Of a stretch of 53,329 nucleotides of DNA, positions 1 to 10,941 are shown piece after piece (within the stretch, counting starts at the first letter, position 1; every line of letters starts with the position of its first letter). The position numbers and the translations under genes are program-made. Origin of the DNA: Blakeslea trispora (Eukaryota; Mucoromycota; Mucoromycetes; Mucorales; Choanephoraceae); the NCBI GenBank assembly GCA_025331445.1, contig JAIWNE010000160.1, forward strand, positions 1 to 53,329, read 5' to 3'. The notes under the pieces are model-generated. The model worked only from the letters and a program-made list of their open reading frames with translations, made no database searches and was not told where the DNA came from.

Positions 1-985
1 TTACTGCTGACCAACGCCGAATCAGACGGCTCGAAGCAAACCTTGGAAAGTTGAAGAAGCTCAACAAAAGAGCGAAGAGCTCATCAGCCGACTCATCAAG
101 GAGAATGGAGAGCTCAAGGCTATGTTTGTCAACAAGGCTCAAGATTCTGGCCATTATGGATTCCCTGGTTCTGATGAAGAATTGCATGGATTGAGATAAG
201 TAATGATAAACATAAGTTAAGCATACCTTTGCTCATGTATTATCTACAGAGAACCATCATTGACTGTGAAGAGAGTGTACTTGCAGGACAAGGTTGGGAT
301 CTGGGCGAGTTCCTTACGAAGGGAAAGACAAACCAGCTGCATGTCAAGGCAATCACCAACATGTTTCTTGTTCATGAAGACTTGTAGAACATGTTGAGAA
401 GACACAGATGGATGGAATCAAACATCAAGAAATATGTCCAATCTGTGTTGCATAACCGACTCAAGTATCTCAAGCAAGCAGACAAGGATGCTAAGAAAGG
501 TGATCTGAAAAGGCATGCATCATTAATCGCAAGAATGTTGCAACCGTAAGAACAAGGTGAGTCATTTTTAATTTCACAATCATGCCTAAATTATTCTAAA
601 GACTTACCGCATGTAATTAGGTATTGAAGAAAAGACTCGCCACTTTCAGAAAGCATAAGGCCATTTTTACGAGCGATTCAATGACAAATGGCGAAACTCG
701 TGCTGCTTATGGACCGAAGCAGAATGTAGTGCTGTTCTTGTCAGCGAAATGATGTCTGATCAAGAAGAAGAGCTTGATGCTGAGAACAAGCCTGTTCCTT
801 TCAGACTGGCGCCTACCTACAGAAGTATCAAAGTAAGTATAAAATAGCTGTATACACAAACTAGCCGCCCTACTCGCTACGCTTGTTTTACGGTCGTCGT
901 CGCTTTCGGTTTGGATCCTGGTTCTCCCTTTTGTTACCCACACTCAAACTTGCAGGATATTTTGATAAAAGTACTGTTTAGAAAA
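1..985 (+). pseudogene. Degenerate copy of a transposon companion protein (same family as 9483-10620)
   Basis: Broken gene entering from the left edge. Pieces align in order with the better preserved gene at 9483-10620: a Glu/Lys-rich coiled coil ending in a FPGS motif (about 60-200), a WDLGEFLTKGKTN block (about 292-330) matching WDVEEKLMTGETN, and VLVSEMMSDQEEELD (about 731-775) matching VLITEMISDQEDEYD. A last exon follows a GTAAGT donor at 834 and an AG at about 954, with YFDKSTV matching FFDKLDV. Intron positions are the same as in the other copy. An in-frame stop after HEDL (about 385), frame changes and a premature stop in the last exon mean it cannot make the full protein. Function is unknown; the link to transposition is inferred from its place beside Tnp2-like transposases here and at 9.5 kb. 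Confidence 0.6.
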
Positions 986-1801
986 TAATGATATTTCTTT
1001 TCACAAAAAATCAGGGTAAATGATTTTAAGTTGTTTTTATTGAAGTAGAGCACTGATTTCTTGAACGTCAGCGCGTTGAGAGAAAGTAATATATAATTGA
1101 CATGTGTGAATAAAGAAAAACGAAAATCAAATCCTTTTAATAGTCATGTTAAAGCTTAGCTTGATAGTGAATTGCTTTTTTGAAAAAGTAAACGGATGGT
1201 TACCTCCCAAAGTAGTAATGGTTATGATCATTGCTTGGATCATCATCACTGCAATTTCAAGGACTTACTGAACGGATGCTTTTTAAAATTAATCTACAAC
1301 CATTGCATAGACCTCTTTGAGGACCAAAATTTTTAAGTAGCGTTGTAATACTCTCTACTTTTAAAGTTGACCTGGCAGGTAGAGAATTATCTGTGTTTGT
1401 TGTTTGTAGATATTTATTTGAAACTCTATGGACCTCAATGTTATTAATTTTTTCATCAAAATAATCAGCTTATCAGAAGAGATTGAATTTACAGGCTATC
1501 TTGTATCAGATCAAGCAATTTTTGTTTATTAAGTCTACAATGACATTCCTAAATGTAAAACTTACAAATACATACAAAAGGCTTCCATTGTCAAATACTT
1601 AGATGAAATAATTTTTAGATGACCTTTGCAATGAATTAATTCAACCTTGCTTTGCGTGAGGGGGAGGGACAACCCCCCCTTGAACCCCTCCCACGCTGGC
1701 TTAGGCTTGATCCAAGTCGGGGAACTAAATTATCATATCACGTGATCGGACAATATTTAATTCGATTTTTCAGTATAATATGATGAAAGACGTCTAATAC
1801 T
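986..1801. other. Non-coding spacer with a GC-rich hairpin and a CACGTG palindrome
   Basis: No convincing reading frame. The stretch is AT-rich except for 1654-1696, where GCGTGAGGGG and CCCCTCCCACGC can fold back on each other around a C-run. A 10-bp perfect palindrome ATCACGTGAT lies at 1737-1746. Either could belong to the end of an old mobile element, but no second end was found. Confidence 0.4.
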
Positions 1802-2804
1802 TTACGATAGTGTGAAACCTTTTTGGATGAGTTGGATGACTTGCGTTACGCTGACAACAGAAAACGAAATGGCCGTTTCATTGCTACCTACGTTGGTCAT
1901 AGACGATATGTTGAGCGTAGAGGTGTCCAGTCCAAAAATTTCAAAGCATTCCATCTTGAAGCTTGGATACCGAAAACTTGTAATATTTTTTTTGCACAAT
2001 AAAGCTGCTTTTTTTTTATTATATGATGCGTATTGGGAAATCTGCTGTAACGATAATGTTTGTAAAAGGTGTTTTTTGTAGATGAATGGGTGTGTGAAAT
2101 TTCTGAACGGCATGATCGAGTAAGATCCCTTCTTTTCTTTTTCTTTTCTGAAAGGTCGCATAAAGTCATTAGTGAGCCTGTCATGCGTTTCTTTACCTTT
2201 GCGAGGGTTTTTGAACCACTCGACAAAAGCAAAATAATGGTCCAATTCTTCTTTTAATCCGTACTTTGAGACAAATTCAACTTTGTGTCTGAAGAAGTAT
2301 TGAACTTCACCTGCTCGTAAATGCTCCTCAAAACGATCCATATCAACACCATCCAGGTCGTCAGACTCAGTATCGTTACATCTATATGCATTGAACGCTT
2401 ACCATTGTATCACCTCCACATAGCTTGGACTTGTAGACATAGCCAAGTACGCTGATTTGCTTGAATCTCTCAACATAGTTAGGTACAATGACTGGATCTG
2501 GGTATTGCCTTTCGTAATATAACTTTAGGCATTTGAAGTCTTCATCACTTAAACGTGTGCCGCTTCTTCTGTCCCATGATATTTCAACATATGCGCTTTC
2601 AGAGAGACGTTCAAAGCCTATGGGGTTACCATTGATTTCCGAAAAGTTTATAAGTGTATTAAGTGAAAAAGGTTCGGTAATGTCGATAGAACGTTCTCGA
2701 AAGACGAGGCCTTCTCTCTCTACATGTTCGACAATATCGTCTGTCTCGATGTCATTAGCCAAGCGAGCCAATTTCTTCATAAAGTTTCTAGTTTTGTCGT
2801 CCAT
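1802..2804 (-). pseudogene. C-terminal cistron of a Tnp2-like transposase (first unit)
   Basis: The first frame (2804 to about 2382) starts with ATG and gives about 140 residues, including LSDEDFKCLKLYYE. A second frame (from about 2395 to 1802) gives AYRCNDTESDDL, then EEHLRAGEVQYFFRHKVEF, YFAFVEWFKN and RPFRKEKEKK. The same blocks occur in order in the gene at 13768-14502, and the last domain resembles the FGQIITFFKH tail of the transposase at 48.3-51.2 kb. It therefore looks like the C-terminal part of a CACTA/Plavaka-type transposase carried as its own ORF. Frames change around 2395-2420, just where the other copy has an in-frame stop. It lies downstream of, and in the same direction as, the transposase at 5982-3541. 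Probably dead. Confidence 0.6.
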
Positions 2805-3164
2805 TTTTGAAATGAAAATTTGCTATTCTGTTTAAATATTAAAAGTAAGAAAAGGAGAAAAAGGATCAAAAAGGATTTCAGGCATTTATAGAAGCTCATA
2901 AGAATAAATTCATCTCCGTCTTTTAAAAACTTTTTTCTTCTTTCTTTTCATCTACACAACTTTTGTTAAACAAAACATCTTCATACAAACATACACGGCA
3001 GTACCAGTTCTCAGGCGCTATCTCGCAAATAACTACAACTAATACAACACGATGCAAATCACTTTTATCATCATTGAAAATAAAACACTACGCGTTTGCC
3101 CAAATTAATTTTTTAACGATTCGAGTTTATTACAACATAATGTTTATGAGATATATTGATATAG
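2805..3164. other. Non-coding spacer between the two transposase cistrons
   Basis: AT-rich, no supported reading frame. It holds the upstream region of the - strand ORF that starts at 2804 and runs into the purine-rich satellite. Confidence 0.4.
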
Positions 3165-3535
3165 AGAAAGCAGAAGAGAAAGAAACAAAGAGAGAAAGAA
3201 ACAGAAGAGAGAAAGAGAACAACAGAGGAAGAGACAAGAGAGAAGAGAAACAAGAGAACAAGAGAACAAAGAACAAGAAACAAGAGAACAAGAAACAAGA
3301 GAACAAGAGAACAAGAGAACAAGAGAACAAGAGAACAAGAGAACAAGAGAACAAGAGAACAAGGAACAAGAGAACAAGAAAAAAGAAACAGAGAACAAGA
3401 GAACAAGAAGAACAAGAGAACAAGAGAACAAGAGAACAAGAGAACAAGAGAACAAGAGAACAAGAGAACAAGAGAACAAGAGAACAAGAGAACAAGAGAA
3501 CAAGAGAACAAGAAAGAGACAAGAGAAGAAAGCGA
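3165..3535. repeat. Octamer satellite (GAACAAGA)n inside a purine-rich tract
   Basis: An 8-bp unit GAACAAGA repeats almost without interruption from about 3290 to 3512, with slips such as AAGGAACAAG and AAGAAAAAAG. It is flanked on the left by a looser AGAGAAAGAA purine tract. Because 8 is not a multiple of 3, all frames stay open in both directions, giving false ORFs that cycle KRTREQEN or its complement. It sits between the two cistrons of the broken transposase unit. Confidence 0.95.
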
Positions 3536-3540
3536 AAGGG

Positions 3541-5982
3541 TTAAGAGCTGTAATAGTGAGCAACAGAATCGATATCGTATGCAAAGATATTTGATTGCAT
3601 CTGACGCATGTATGTTTTTTCTATGCCTTGTTTATGATTCGTATTGATCTGCTTGACATATAGATTGTTTCTCTCAAAATTGAATCCCCAGAAGCAAGAA
3701 ATCGGACCAAACTTGTATATGGAGTCACGGAGATGCAGCATAAAGTGAAAGTTTGGAACGACTGCTTGTTTCTTGTAATGGACTGGAATCCTTTAGCAAA
3801 GGCAAGTAGATGTTGTGCGCCACTTCAACATCACTAACCTTGATACCATGGCCATCCAGAAGACGCAGGGCTGTGATGAGATGCTTCATCGTCCTAAACT
3901 CCTCTTCTGTTCGAGCCAAGGGTCGGAGAACATTCATTGCCATGGTTGACATAACTCCTTCAGTTCGACAGCCTTGACATTTGCAAATCCCTCGTTTGTA
4001 ACTTGCTTGCTAAAGGTTTGCCGGAAGCTTGGTGGTTGTAAATGAGGTGTTTTTGCATTTCTGCCTGGATTGCTTGGAAGCCTTTTTCTGGAACAAATTA
4101 CTTGAGGGCTCTCTAACAACACCTAGGTACAAGGCGTGCATTGGCTCAATAGCGATCATTTCATAAGAGAAGTATGGAAGCTTGAACAGAATAGAATAGC
4201 GGACGCCTGTTTTTTGTTCCAACTCTTCTCTTGCTTTATTAGTGGCGGCACTCTTCCATGCGCGAGAACTGTTTCTTGTTTCTTCTTGTGTTCTCTTCTG
4301 CCAGTGGTCACAGTCCCAATTGCAGTAGTTGAGGCGGTTGCCTGGTCCAGGAATTGACTCAAACGTAGTCTTGCACAGATGACATCCGTTACTGCTGTTT
4401 ATGACTACTGCTGACTAGTTTTTTGTTGCAGGCAAGTCCGAGCTGAGGGTTCCAAGACAAGCCTTGACCTTATTGACCTGGACAGATTTATCATTCATCA
4501 CCATTTTCATATCAACACCTTTCATCATACCAGAAGATCGTTGACCAGAGGTTCCAAATAGTGGTTCATGGCGGTAGTTTGAGGCTCTTGAGGCCCAGGA
4601 ATTGCACCCACGAACAACATGTTTTCTTTATGGTCGCGACCATCTGCTTTTCCCAAGTTTTGAATAGTCAAATAATGCAACCGACACTGTATGTAGCCTT
4701 GTAAGGACCGAACCAGTCAACATTCAGAGTTAGTAGGAGGTTGTAATCTGACTCGGCAGTGAAGGCGGTAGTATCGCTTGGGGAGGTCTTGAAGGAAGAG
4801 AAGTTGGCCCATCATAAAAGTCACGCAAGTAACCTTCAGCTGTTGCTCTGTTTTTCCATGCCTTGACTCTATCTGCGAAGCCTTGTCTCAAAAAGAACTT
4901 TTTCAAGAGGGTGACCAATGAGCAGTAAGGGTATTCTTTGACTGGAACAAGCTTACGAGAAGTAGAGTAGTTCTTGTACTCATAAACCTGCCCTTCGCAA
5001 TAGGAAGTCTTTCTCTGAGGAATGTATGCGGCATTGGTGAGATCGGCAAAGCAAGTGTGTCTTCTTCCGAAGGATTTTCTTTCACCAAAGACAACTTGTG
5101 ACATTTTGAACACACGGCAAAGTACTTGATTCCCTCTTGACTATAGGTGGTGAGGTTGTTATGCTTAAGAAAGGTGGCCATACTTTTAGGAAAGCGATAA
5201 TCGTCGTTGTTCAATTCATGTACATGATTGAGACATTCCATGATCATTTCGGTGTTATGGTGCTCGATGTTTTTGTTGTTAAGAAGAGTAACCATCATGG
5301 AGAGGATCTTGGCAGAAGGAGAACTAGGGACTGCTTTAGCTAAGTAACAAGATATAAAAATTAGGTCAATTGGTCTGACTGAATAGGCTTGATATACTAA
5401 TACTTACAAGTAGAAGTCAACTTTTGCAAATCGACATTTTGGGACAAGTTGTCATAGCTTTCATCGTCAACCAATGTTTCAGCGGAAAATTGATTATCGA
5501 AGCTACATTCAGCATCAATGATATCAGCAGCATCAGCATCTATCAAGAAAGCATCTTGCTCATCCACAATGGAGAATTCTTCTTGACTTTCGGAAGTGAT
5601 ATCCTCTTGCAAGGTGGTTTGAACAGCAACCTCTGTATTTAATGAAAGCATGCGTTAGTGGAATTGATGCGTAATAGGTACTGACAATCAAAGAATGTAC
5701 CTGTGTTAGATTCAGCTTGGCTCTCAGAGATCACACGGGTCTTTTTGATAGCCTTCTTTGCTTCTAGAAACAAATGTATGTCGTTGATGATCAAGTAAGT
5801 ACAAATAGAGCAAAAGGATGTTTACCATCAGTTTGAGTCCATTCTTGGTAATTCATGCCTCTGAAACGCTTGCTTTGCTTATGATAACGGATGGTAGCAT
5901 TGCTGACGTACTTGCGCTTGGTGGAAACAGCACATTCGTCGCAATGACATTCGAAGAGCTTGGTGGAAGAAGTGGAAGACAT
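3541..5982 (-). pseudogene. Tnp2-like (CACTA/Plavaka-type) transposase, broken
   Basis: It starts at an ATG at 5982 with a Cys/His N terminus (FECHCDECAVSTKRKYVSN), followed by short acidic exons with GTAAGT-type junctions. The body is FRFPKSMATF-like (YRFPKSMATFLKHNN), SYCEGQVYEY, NVDWFGPYK, ACLGTLSSDLPATKN, GCHLCKTTF and IEPMHALYLGVV. It ends with YKFGPISCFWGFNFERNN and IDSVAHYYSS followed by a stop. These are hallmarks of the Transposase_21/Tnp2 family, DDE nucleases that cut and paste CACTA-type elements. Several frame changes and stops (about 4730, 4330, 4000-4120 and 3725) break it. The C-terminal domain is not in this ORF but in a separate one at 2804-1802, with the octamer satellite between. 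A close relative on + is at 10942-13328. Confidence 0.8.
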
Positions 5983-6105
5983 AGTAAGATATTGGAAATA
6001 ATAAATGGGATACGATAAAAAAAACTTGCTTGATTTCCAATGCCTTTTATATGACATTGTCTTTTTTATTTTATTCATGCAAGATGTAAAATACAAGAAT
6101 TTCAT

Positions 6106-8160
6106 TTGTTCTGTTCAATGAGACGAATCAGAGGAGTCCGATGTCAAGAGAAGTGTAAATATAGAAGAGGTCTTTTGAAGTCAGAGCTTTTGGATTTGCT
6201 TGCTGGTATCTTTGGAAGATGAGCACCAAAAAGGAAATACTTTTTTAACTTTTCAAAAATGACACGCTTTTATTGGTGAATTGACTTTTATTAAAATGTA
6301 CTTTACGATCGCGTTGCTATTTTTACTTTCTTGAAAGTATGTCTGTGGTGCAATCGCCCTAATAAAGTAGGACACTTTCATAACCCGTCTTGAGATTGTA
6401 ATTTTTTTCTTTTAGTCAGAGCTTGCCAGTGGCTTAACACCAATAATCTTCTGATTTTACAGCTTCTTGTGATATTTTCCTTTTTGATACAACTCAGTGT
6501 GCTTTTGAAAAATATTCTTTTTTATTTTATTTCGTAATATTATATTTTACAAGAAATACATTCGGTCATCTCACCTTGTCATCTGCAACTGCTTTGAACT
6601 AGACTGCACACTCTTTATTTCATAACACTTTGCAATAAACTACTTTATATTTTCTCTCAATCACCTTCTTTTTTTATTCTGTGCATTTGGATTTGTTTTA
6701 AACTTGCTTTTAGGTCAACGATGTAGCAAAAGGGGGGTTTTTTAAGTAACCACGCTTGCTTGCACCACTTGTGCATTTGGTTTCTCAAGTCATCTACAAC
6801 AAAGCTTCTACAAGAACACGGGTTATTCGTCTTTTAAACATATCTGACGGTTATTTTTTTTTTTCTTTACGCAGAGGTTTGAGCCTTAACTTTTCCTTGA
6901 AAAAATTAAATCGCTTTTGTTTCACTATAACGGGTAGATGCATACTTGAATACATTTATGTTTACTTTACAGTGTTTTTGAGGTAAAAGTAAAAGATAAT
7001 ACTGCTTTCATAAGTTACACAGTTCCACTCGGCACACTCAATTTCTTAAGTACACCTCAACTTGTATGCTCAGCGGGCTTCGAAAGTACTTGCAATTTTT
7101 TTAAAGATTTTCTTAGCTTACAAAATTGCAGTATAAAATGATATTGCCTAGAACAATGAAGTTTTATCGTACAAGTGTCGTTTATTTTTAGAGACATGTA
7201 TTACTGATATATACAAGAAGTTTTATGCAAAGTTTGAAAAAATCTGGAGTAAAATTGAGCGAGTTGAAAATTCAGTGCCAAAGCTACTCTGGAGATTATC
7301 AAGATTCTGCCAAAATTTATTGGTAATCTCCACCCTCCGCTTGTAATTTCCTGACGTGAGCGGTTAAACTTTTTGAGCCGACAAAAATCCTATACTATAT
7401 TTCAAAATTGACAGTAGCGTTTTGTTTATTATAGGTAGAATTGAGGCAAAGAATCCTACAAGTAAGTTTGACCAAATTAATCACTTATTACACACGAGCA
7501 CCAAGGGAAGACTGTAAGAAACCTACTTCGAGGGTGATAGCACCAGATATATTAGGCAAATAATACAAGTGGAGATTCTTAGTTAAAAGAAAAATATTAT
7601 AAAAAGAGGATATCTTTTATTCAATATTCAGAAAAATGTCTTTTATACAATTCGAAGGAATTAATAATCTACTTCTTGTGCTTCTTGATAGCTAATTCGA
7701 CCTTGATAAGACAGAGAGATAGGAATCAGAGAGATAGCATTTGGCAATCACAAGCATCAATTAATAAAAAAACAAAGTAAATTGGGGTGTATGTAAGATG
7801 GGAAAATAAAATAGAATAATAAAAAAATAAAGTAGATCGTCAGAAAAAGGTGGTAGAGAAGGCAAAGGAATAACGTAAAGGCAGGAGAATACGAGAAGAA
7901 AACATGGCTAGTTCACCAGATGACTTAAGAGAGAAAAGATAGGCTTAAATATCTGTATCTTGAACAATTATCAACAACAACACCGGAATTGACTACACTT
8001 GACTACTTAGATTCACATATCCAACTATGGATGCACCAGAATCACCAACTTGCTATAGGACGTCTTCCTATTCACAGCATTGCTTCAGTAGGTCTTGGAG
8101 TTCAAGTCAACACATCAGGGTACCCTTCATGACTACAATAACCATTCTAGACAGCCTGTT
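6106..8160. other. Long non-coding, AT-rich region
   Basis: No reading frame here has codon pattern, recognisable motifs or consistent splice sites. A short - strand frame around 7905 resembles a mitochondrial leader by composition but leads nowhere. The region may contain decayed transposon sequence. Confidence 0.5.
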
Positions 8161-8183
8161 CCTTTCTGGCACTACAGAAAAAG

Positions 8184-8373
8184 AAACACAAGTTTAAGGC
8201 CTCAACTTTGCATTAAATTTTTATTGTTGATTTAGGTTACAAACATGGTATCAAACTTGTGAAGTTGAATTAGGTGACAAACATGGCATTAAACTTGTAT
8301 TTCTGATTTATGCCCTAATCCTGCGTCAAACTTGTGTTTTTAAAGCAGGTGAAAAACACAAGTTTAAGACCTC
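8184..8373. repeat. Cluster of short repeats with inverted ends (AAACACAAGTTTAAG motif)
   Basis: AAACACAAGTTTAAGGCCTC at 8184-8203 recurs almost unchanged at 8354-8373. Between them are about three diverged copies of a roughly 38-bp unit, each containing ACAAACATGG or similar and ending in AAACTTGT. The third (CAAACTTGTGTTTTT, 8327-8341) forms an inverted pair with the repeat at 8354. The same motif, as a perfect palindrome followed by GGGCCTC, is at 15345-15376. This is the kind of arrangement seen at transposon termini. Confidence 0.6.
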
Positions 8374-8934
8374 TTCATTATATATTTCATGGCAATCCTT
8401 TGATCCTATTCGCTCTTTTCATCAATACGTGCTCTATACCATTGGCTTAGAATGACCTTTGGTATTTGCGTTTAAGATTCTTACAGGCTCTTCAGGTTAC
8501 ATTATTACACTCATTTTCAATAATACTGCTTTTTCATTTGATTATATTTTAAAGATGTGTTCTTTATTTGGTATATATTGCTTTTCATAATTGGCTAGTG
8601 TATTTTTTTGTTTATATTTGATATTTGGTAAAAATAGAATACGGAAAACGTTTGCTTATCCTTCTATATCATTGGCTTGCTTGATATTGGATGTACTAGG
8701 TTCCCATACGCAACTTTCCCATGGGTAGTGAAGCGTCTACATATTGCACTTACCTTTGCACCTATCATTTGGACCAGTATACGCTGCTCCTTTATTTCAG
8801 ACGTAAAAAGATAGACGCACTGCGGAAAAAGTAGAGATAGAGAACAAGTAGCTATAGTAATGAAATAATAAAATTACCTGTTAAAACTAGTAATTTATAC
8901 AAATAATAAAAAACTATACCTTGTCTTAGAAGGG

Positions 8935-9277
8935 TTCAGTACTTGCAACGAACCTACAAGATAGAATATCTAATAAGCAAGTTTAGTTTAAAACTAGTAA
9001 CAATATAAGCATATATGGTTATTAACTTACAGAACAACAGTAATAGACGTTCTCATTCCTTTGTAGAGATCTTCAAGCCAAGCCAAATAAGCACCTGAAA
9101 CTACAAAAAATGTATTAATAAACTAGTACAAACAGAAGTGCTACTGCTTACCCTTTAACCCAACATAGCGATAAACAAGACTAGCTTGTTGTTTGATATT
9201 ACTATACCAAATATACTAATTACTATTAATATTATGATTACTTTTCTTTTAGTAAAAGAATACTTACTGCGAACCAT
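8935..9277 (-). pseudogene. Possible reverse-transcriptase relic with intron-like gaps
   Basis: On the - strand, three short open pieces are separated by gaps with good splice consensus: donors GTAAGT near 9267, GTAAGC near 9153 and GTAAGT near 9030; acceptors TAG near 9202, CAG near 9096 and TAG near 8954. The middle pieces read VYRYVGLKG and AYLAWLEDLYKGMRTSITVV, followed by STEPF. This pattern recalls the RT stretch just before the QG motif of LINE-type reverse transcriptases. No catalytic YADD is visible and the frame ends at a TAA after STEPF. The resemblance is by eye and over few residues, so this could be chance. Confidence 0.25.
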
Positions 9278-9482
9278 TAATAAGTGTGGAAAAAGAGAGA
9301 AAAAGAGAAAGATAAGGAAACGACGACTTGTTTAAAATTTAATTAGTTTTTTTTTGCTATTTGTACTCCAGTTGTATCACCTAAATCAAAGTTAGAATAC
9401 CAAATTTTGCAAGTATAAAAGACTCTCAAGATGCTAGCTTTACTTACACTATCCGTTCTAATTATAACAGAATAATATCAAG

Positions 9483-10620
9483 ATGTCTTACACTGCTAAC
9501 AACAACAACAGATCAATCCCTACCGTTGGTACCAGTTCTTCTCGTCGACCTCCTACTCCACGATCAACCACCTCTGCATTGGAGCGCAAGCTTGAGGAAA
9601 CAGTAAAAGACCTTGAAGAAATGAGAAGATCATTTGGGGAGCAACAGGTCCAGCTCAACCACTTGTCAGTTGAGCATGAAGAGCTCAAGGCCAAGCTCAA
9701 CAATAAGTCAACAAAGGAAACAAACTTTAGCTTTCCTGGATCCAAAATGGAGTTGGAACAAGTTCGTGTAAGTATTAATGCATCATATTTGACAATTTGC
9801 CTTCTAACCATCATTCCAGAGTATGGTCTTTAATCACCAAATAACTGTGATGGGTACCTCTACTTGGGATGTGGAAGAGAAACTCATGACAGGTGAGACA
9901 AATGGCGAATATGTCAGGCAAATAGTCAGCAAGACCTTGACCGACGGAGCCTACCGTGAGCTTATGCGAGGATATGTTTGGCCTAGTAGCGAAGCTACAA
10001 AGTTCATTAAAAGATTGTTGTCAAACCAATACAACTATCAAAAGGCCAGAAACGCCAAAGCAGCTCTGTCTGCAAACGATCAAGAGGCATCAAGTCGGCA
10101 AGGATTGTTTAGATGTCGCAAATCACTGGTATGCTAAGCTTATATGAGATGTATAAGATAGTCTTTTGTCTAAGGGAATGTTTTTATTGTCGATGTAGAT
10201 TTTGTCCAGAAGAAAGGATGTCTATGAGAGTCATAAGGAGGAGCTGCTTAACATCTACGACTCTCATACTGAATGTCAGCAAGTCTTGATAACGGAGATG
10301 ATTTCTGACCAGGAAGACGAATATGATGAACAAGGCCTAGTCTTTAGATCCAAAAAAGTGCCCCATTATAGAAAACAAAAAGAAAGTTAAAGATAGAATA
10401 GCAAGTAGTTCATAGAATGTTATCCTTAACTGATATGGTCATGTAGTGCACTGACTTCTTTGACAAACTGGACGTTCTTCGCATCAATGACAACCAGAGG
10501 ATGAACAGTAGTTTTCAGCCTACTCGCACAGGTTCTCGCGTCACCAAAGTCGTGCATATTAAAAAGGCCAAGAAACTGCAAGAGCTACCTGCATGGGCTA
10601 TAGACCATGGGCTTCTATAA
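9483..10620 (+). CDS. Companion protein of a Tnp2-like transposon unit (coiled coil, unknown function)
   Basis: Four exons can be read: 9483-9767, 9820-10128, 10199-10381 and 10447-10620, all phase 0, giving about 316 residues. The N terminus is Ser/Thr-rich (residues 1-35). A heptad-like coiled coil follows (about 36-80, ERKLEETVKDLEEMRRSFGE), then a WDVEEKLMTGETNGEYV domain, an acidic ISDQEDEYDEQG stretch, and a basic tail ending AWAIDHGLL. It lies about 320 bp upstream of, and collinear with, the transposase at 10942. A decayed homologue is at 1-985, showing that the gene travels with these units. The third intron should start after HYRKQK, where the other copy has GTAAGT; here it is GAAAGT, so the donor is lost and read-through stops two codons later. 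The role is not known; DNA or transposase binding is only a guess. Confidence 0.6.
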
Positions 10621-10941
10621 GTCTTTCTTTTGTTTATGTTTCTTTGAATTTGGCTAGTTAATAAAAAATAGTTAGTATTACCAAAAACCAAAAGGCTGCT
10701 TATTCCTAAAAGAAAATAAAAAATAAAAAATAGCTAGTCTCGATTTTTAAATGACAGATGGCTATACTTTAACAGACCTTTTCACTTGCCATTGAATAAG
10801 GAACGAATAGTATGCTGTTTGATCTATTCGATTTGTAATAAAGCAAGCATGGTTCCTAAAATAAAAAAAAAGATATAAAAAGGTCAGAGAAAAGAATACT
10901 ATAAGGTTGTTCTTCATTATTTTAAAAAAATCTTACCTAAA

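Noticed and set aside
3165..3535. CRISPR-like array
   Set aside because: Unit is 8 bp with no spacers; a simple satellite in a eukaryotic genome.
3113..3584. Long overlapping frames on both strands (Leu/Ser/Cys-rich or Lys/Arg/Glu/Gln-rich)
   Set aside because: Products of the octamer satellite, which has no stop in most frames; no start context or conserved motif.
7680..7910. Possible short mitochondrial protein gene on the - strand (a leader-like MFSSRILLPLRYSFAF and a VELAIKKHKK end)
   Set aside because: A stop follows the leader within a few codons and there is no consistent splice donor joining the pieces.
9268..9277. ATG exon starting a small four-exon gene
   Set aside because: Joining the 10-base exon to the next acceptor gives a stop after about 18 codons; only the RT-like reading of the later pieces is kept, at low confidence.
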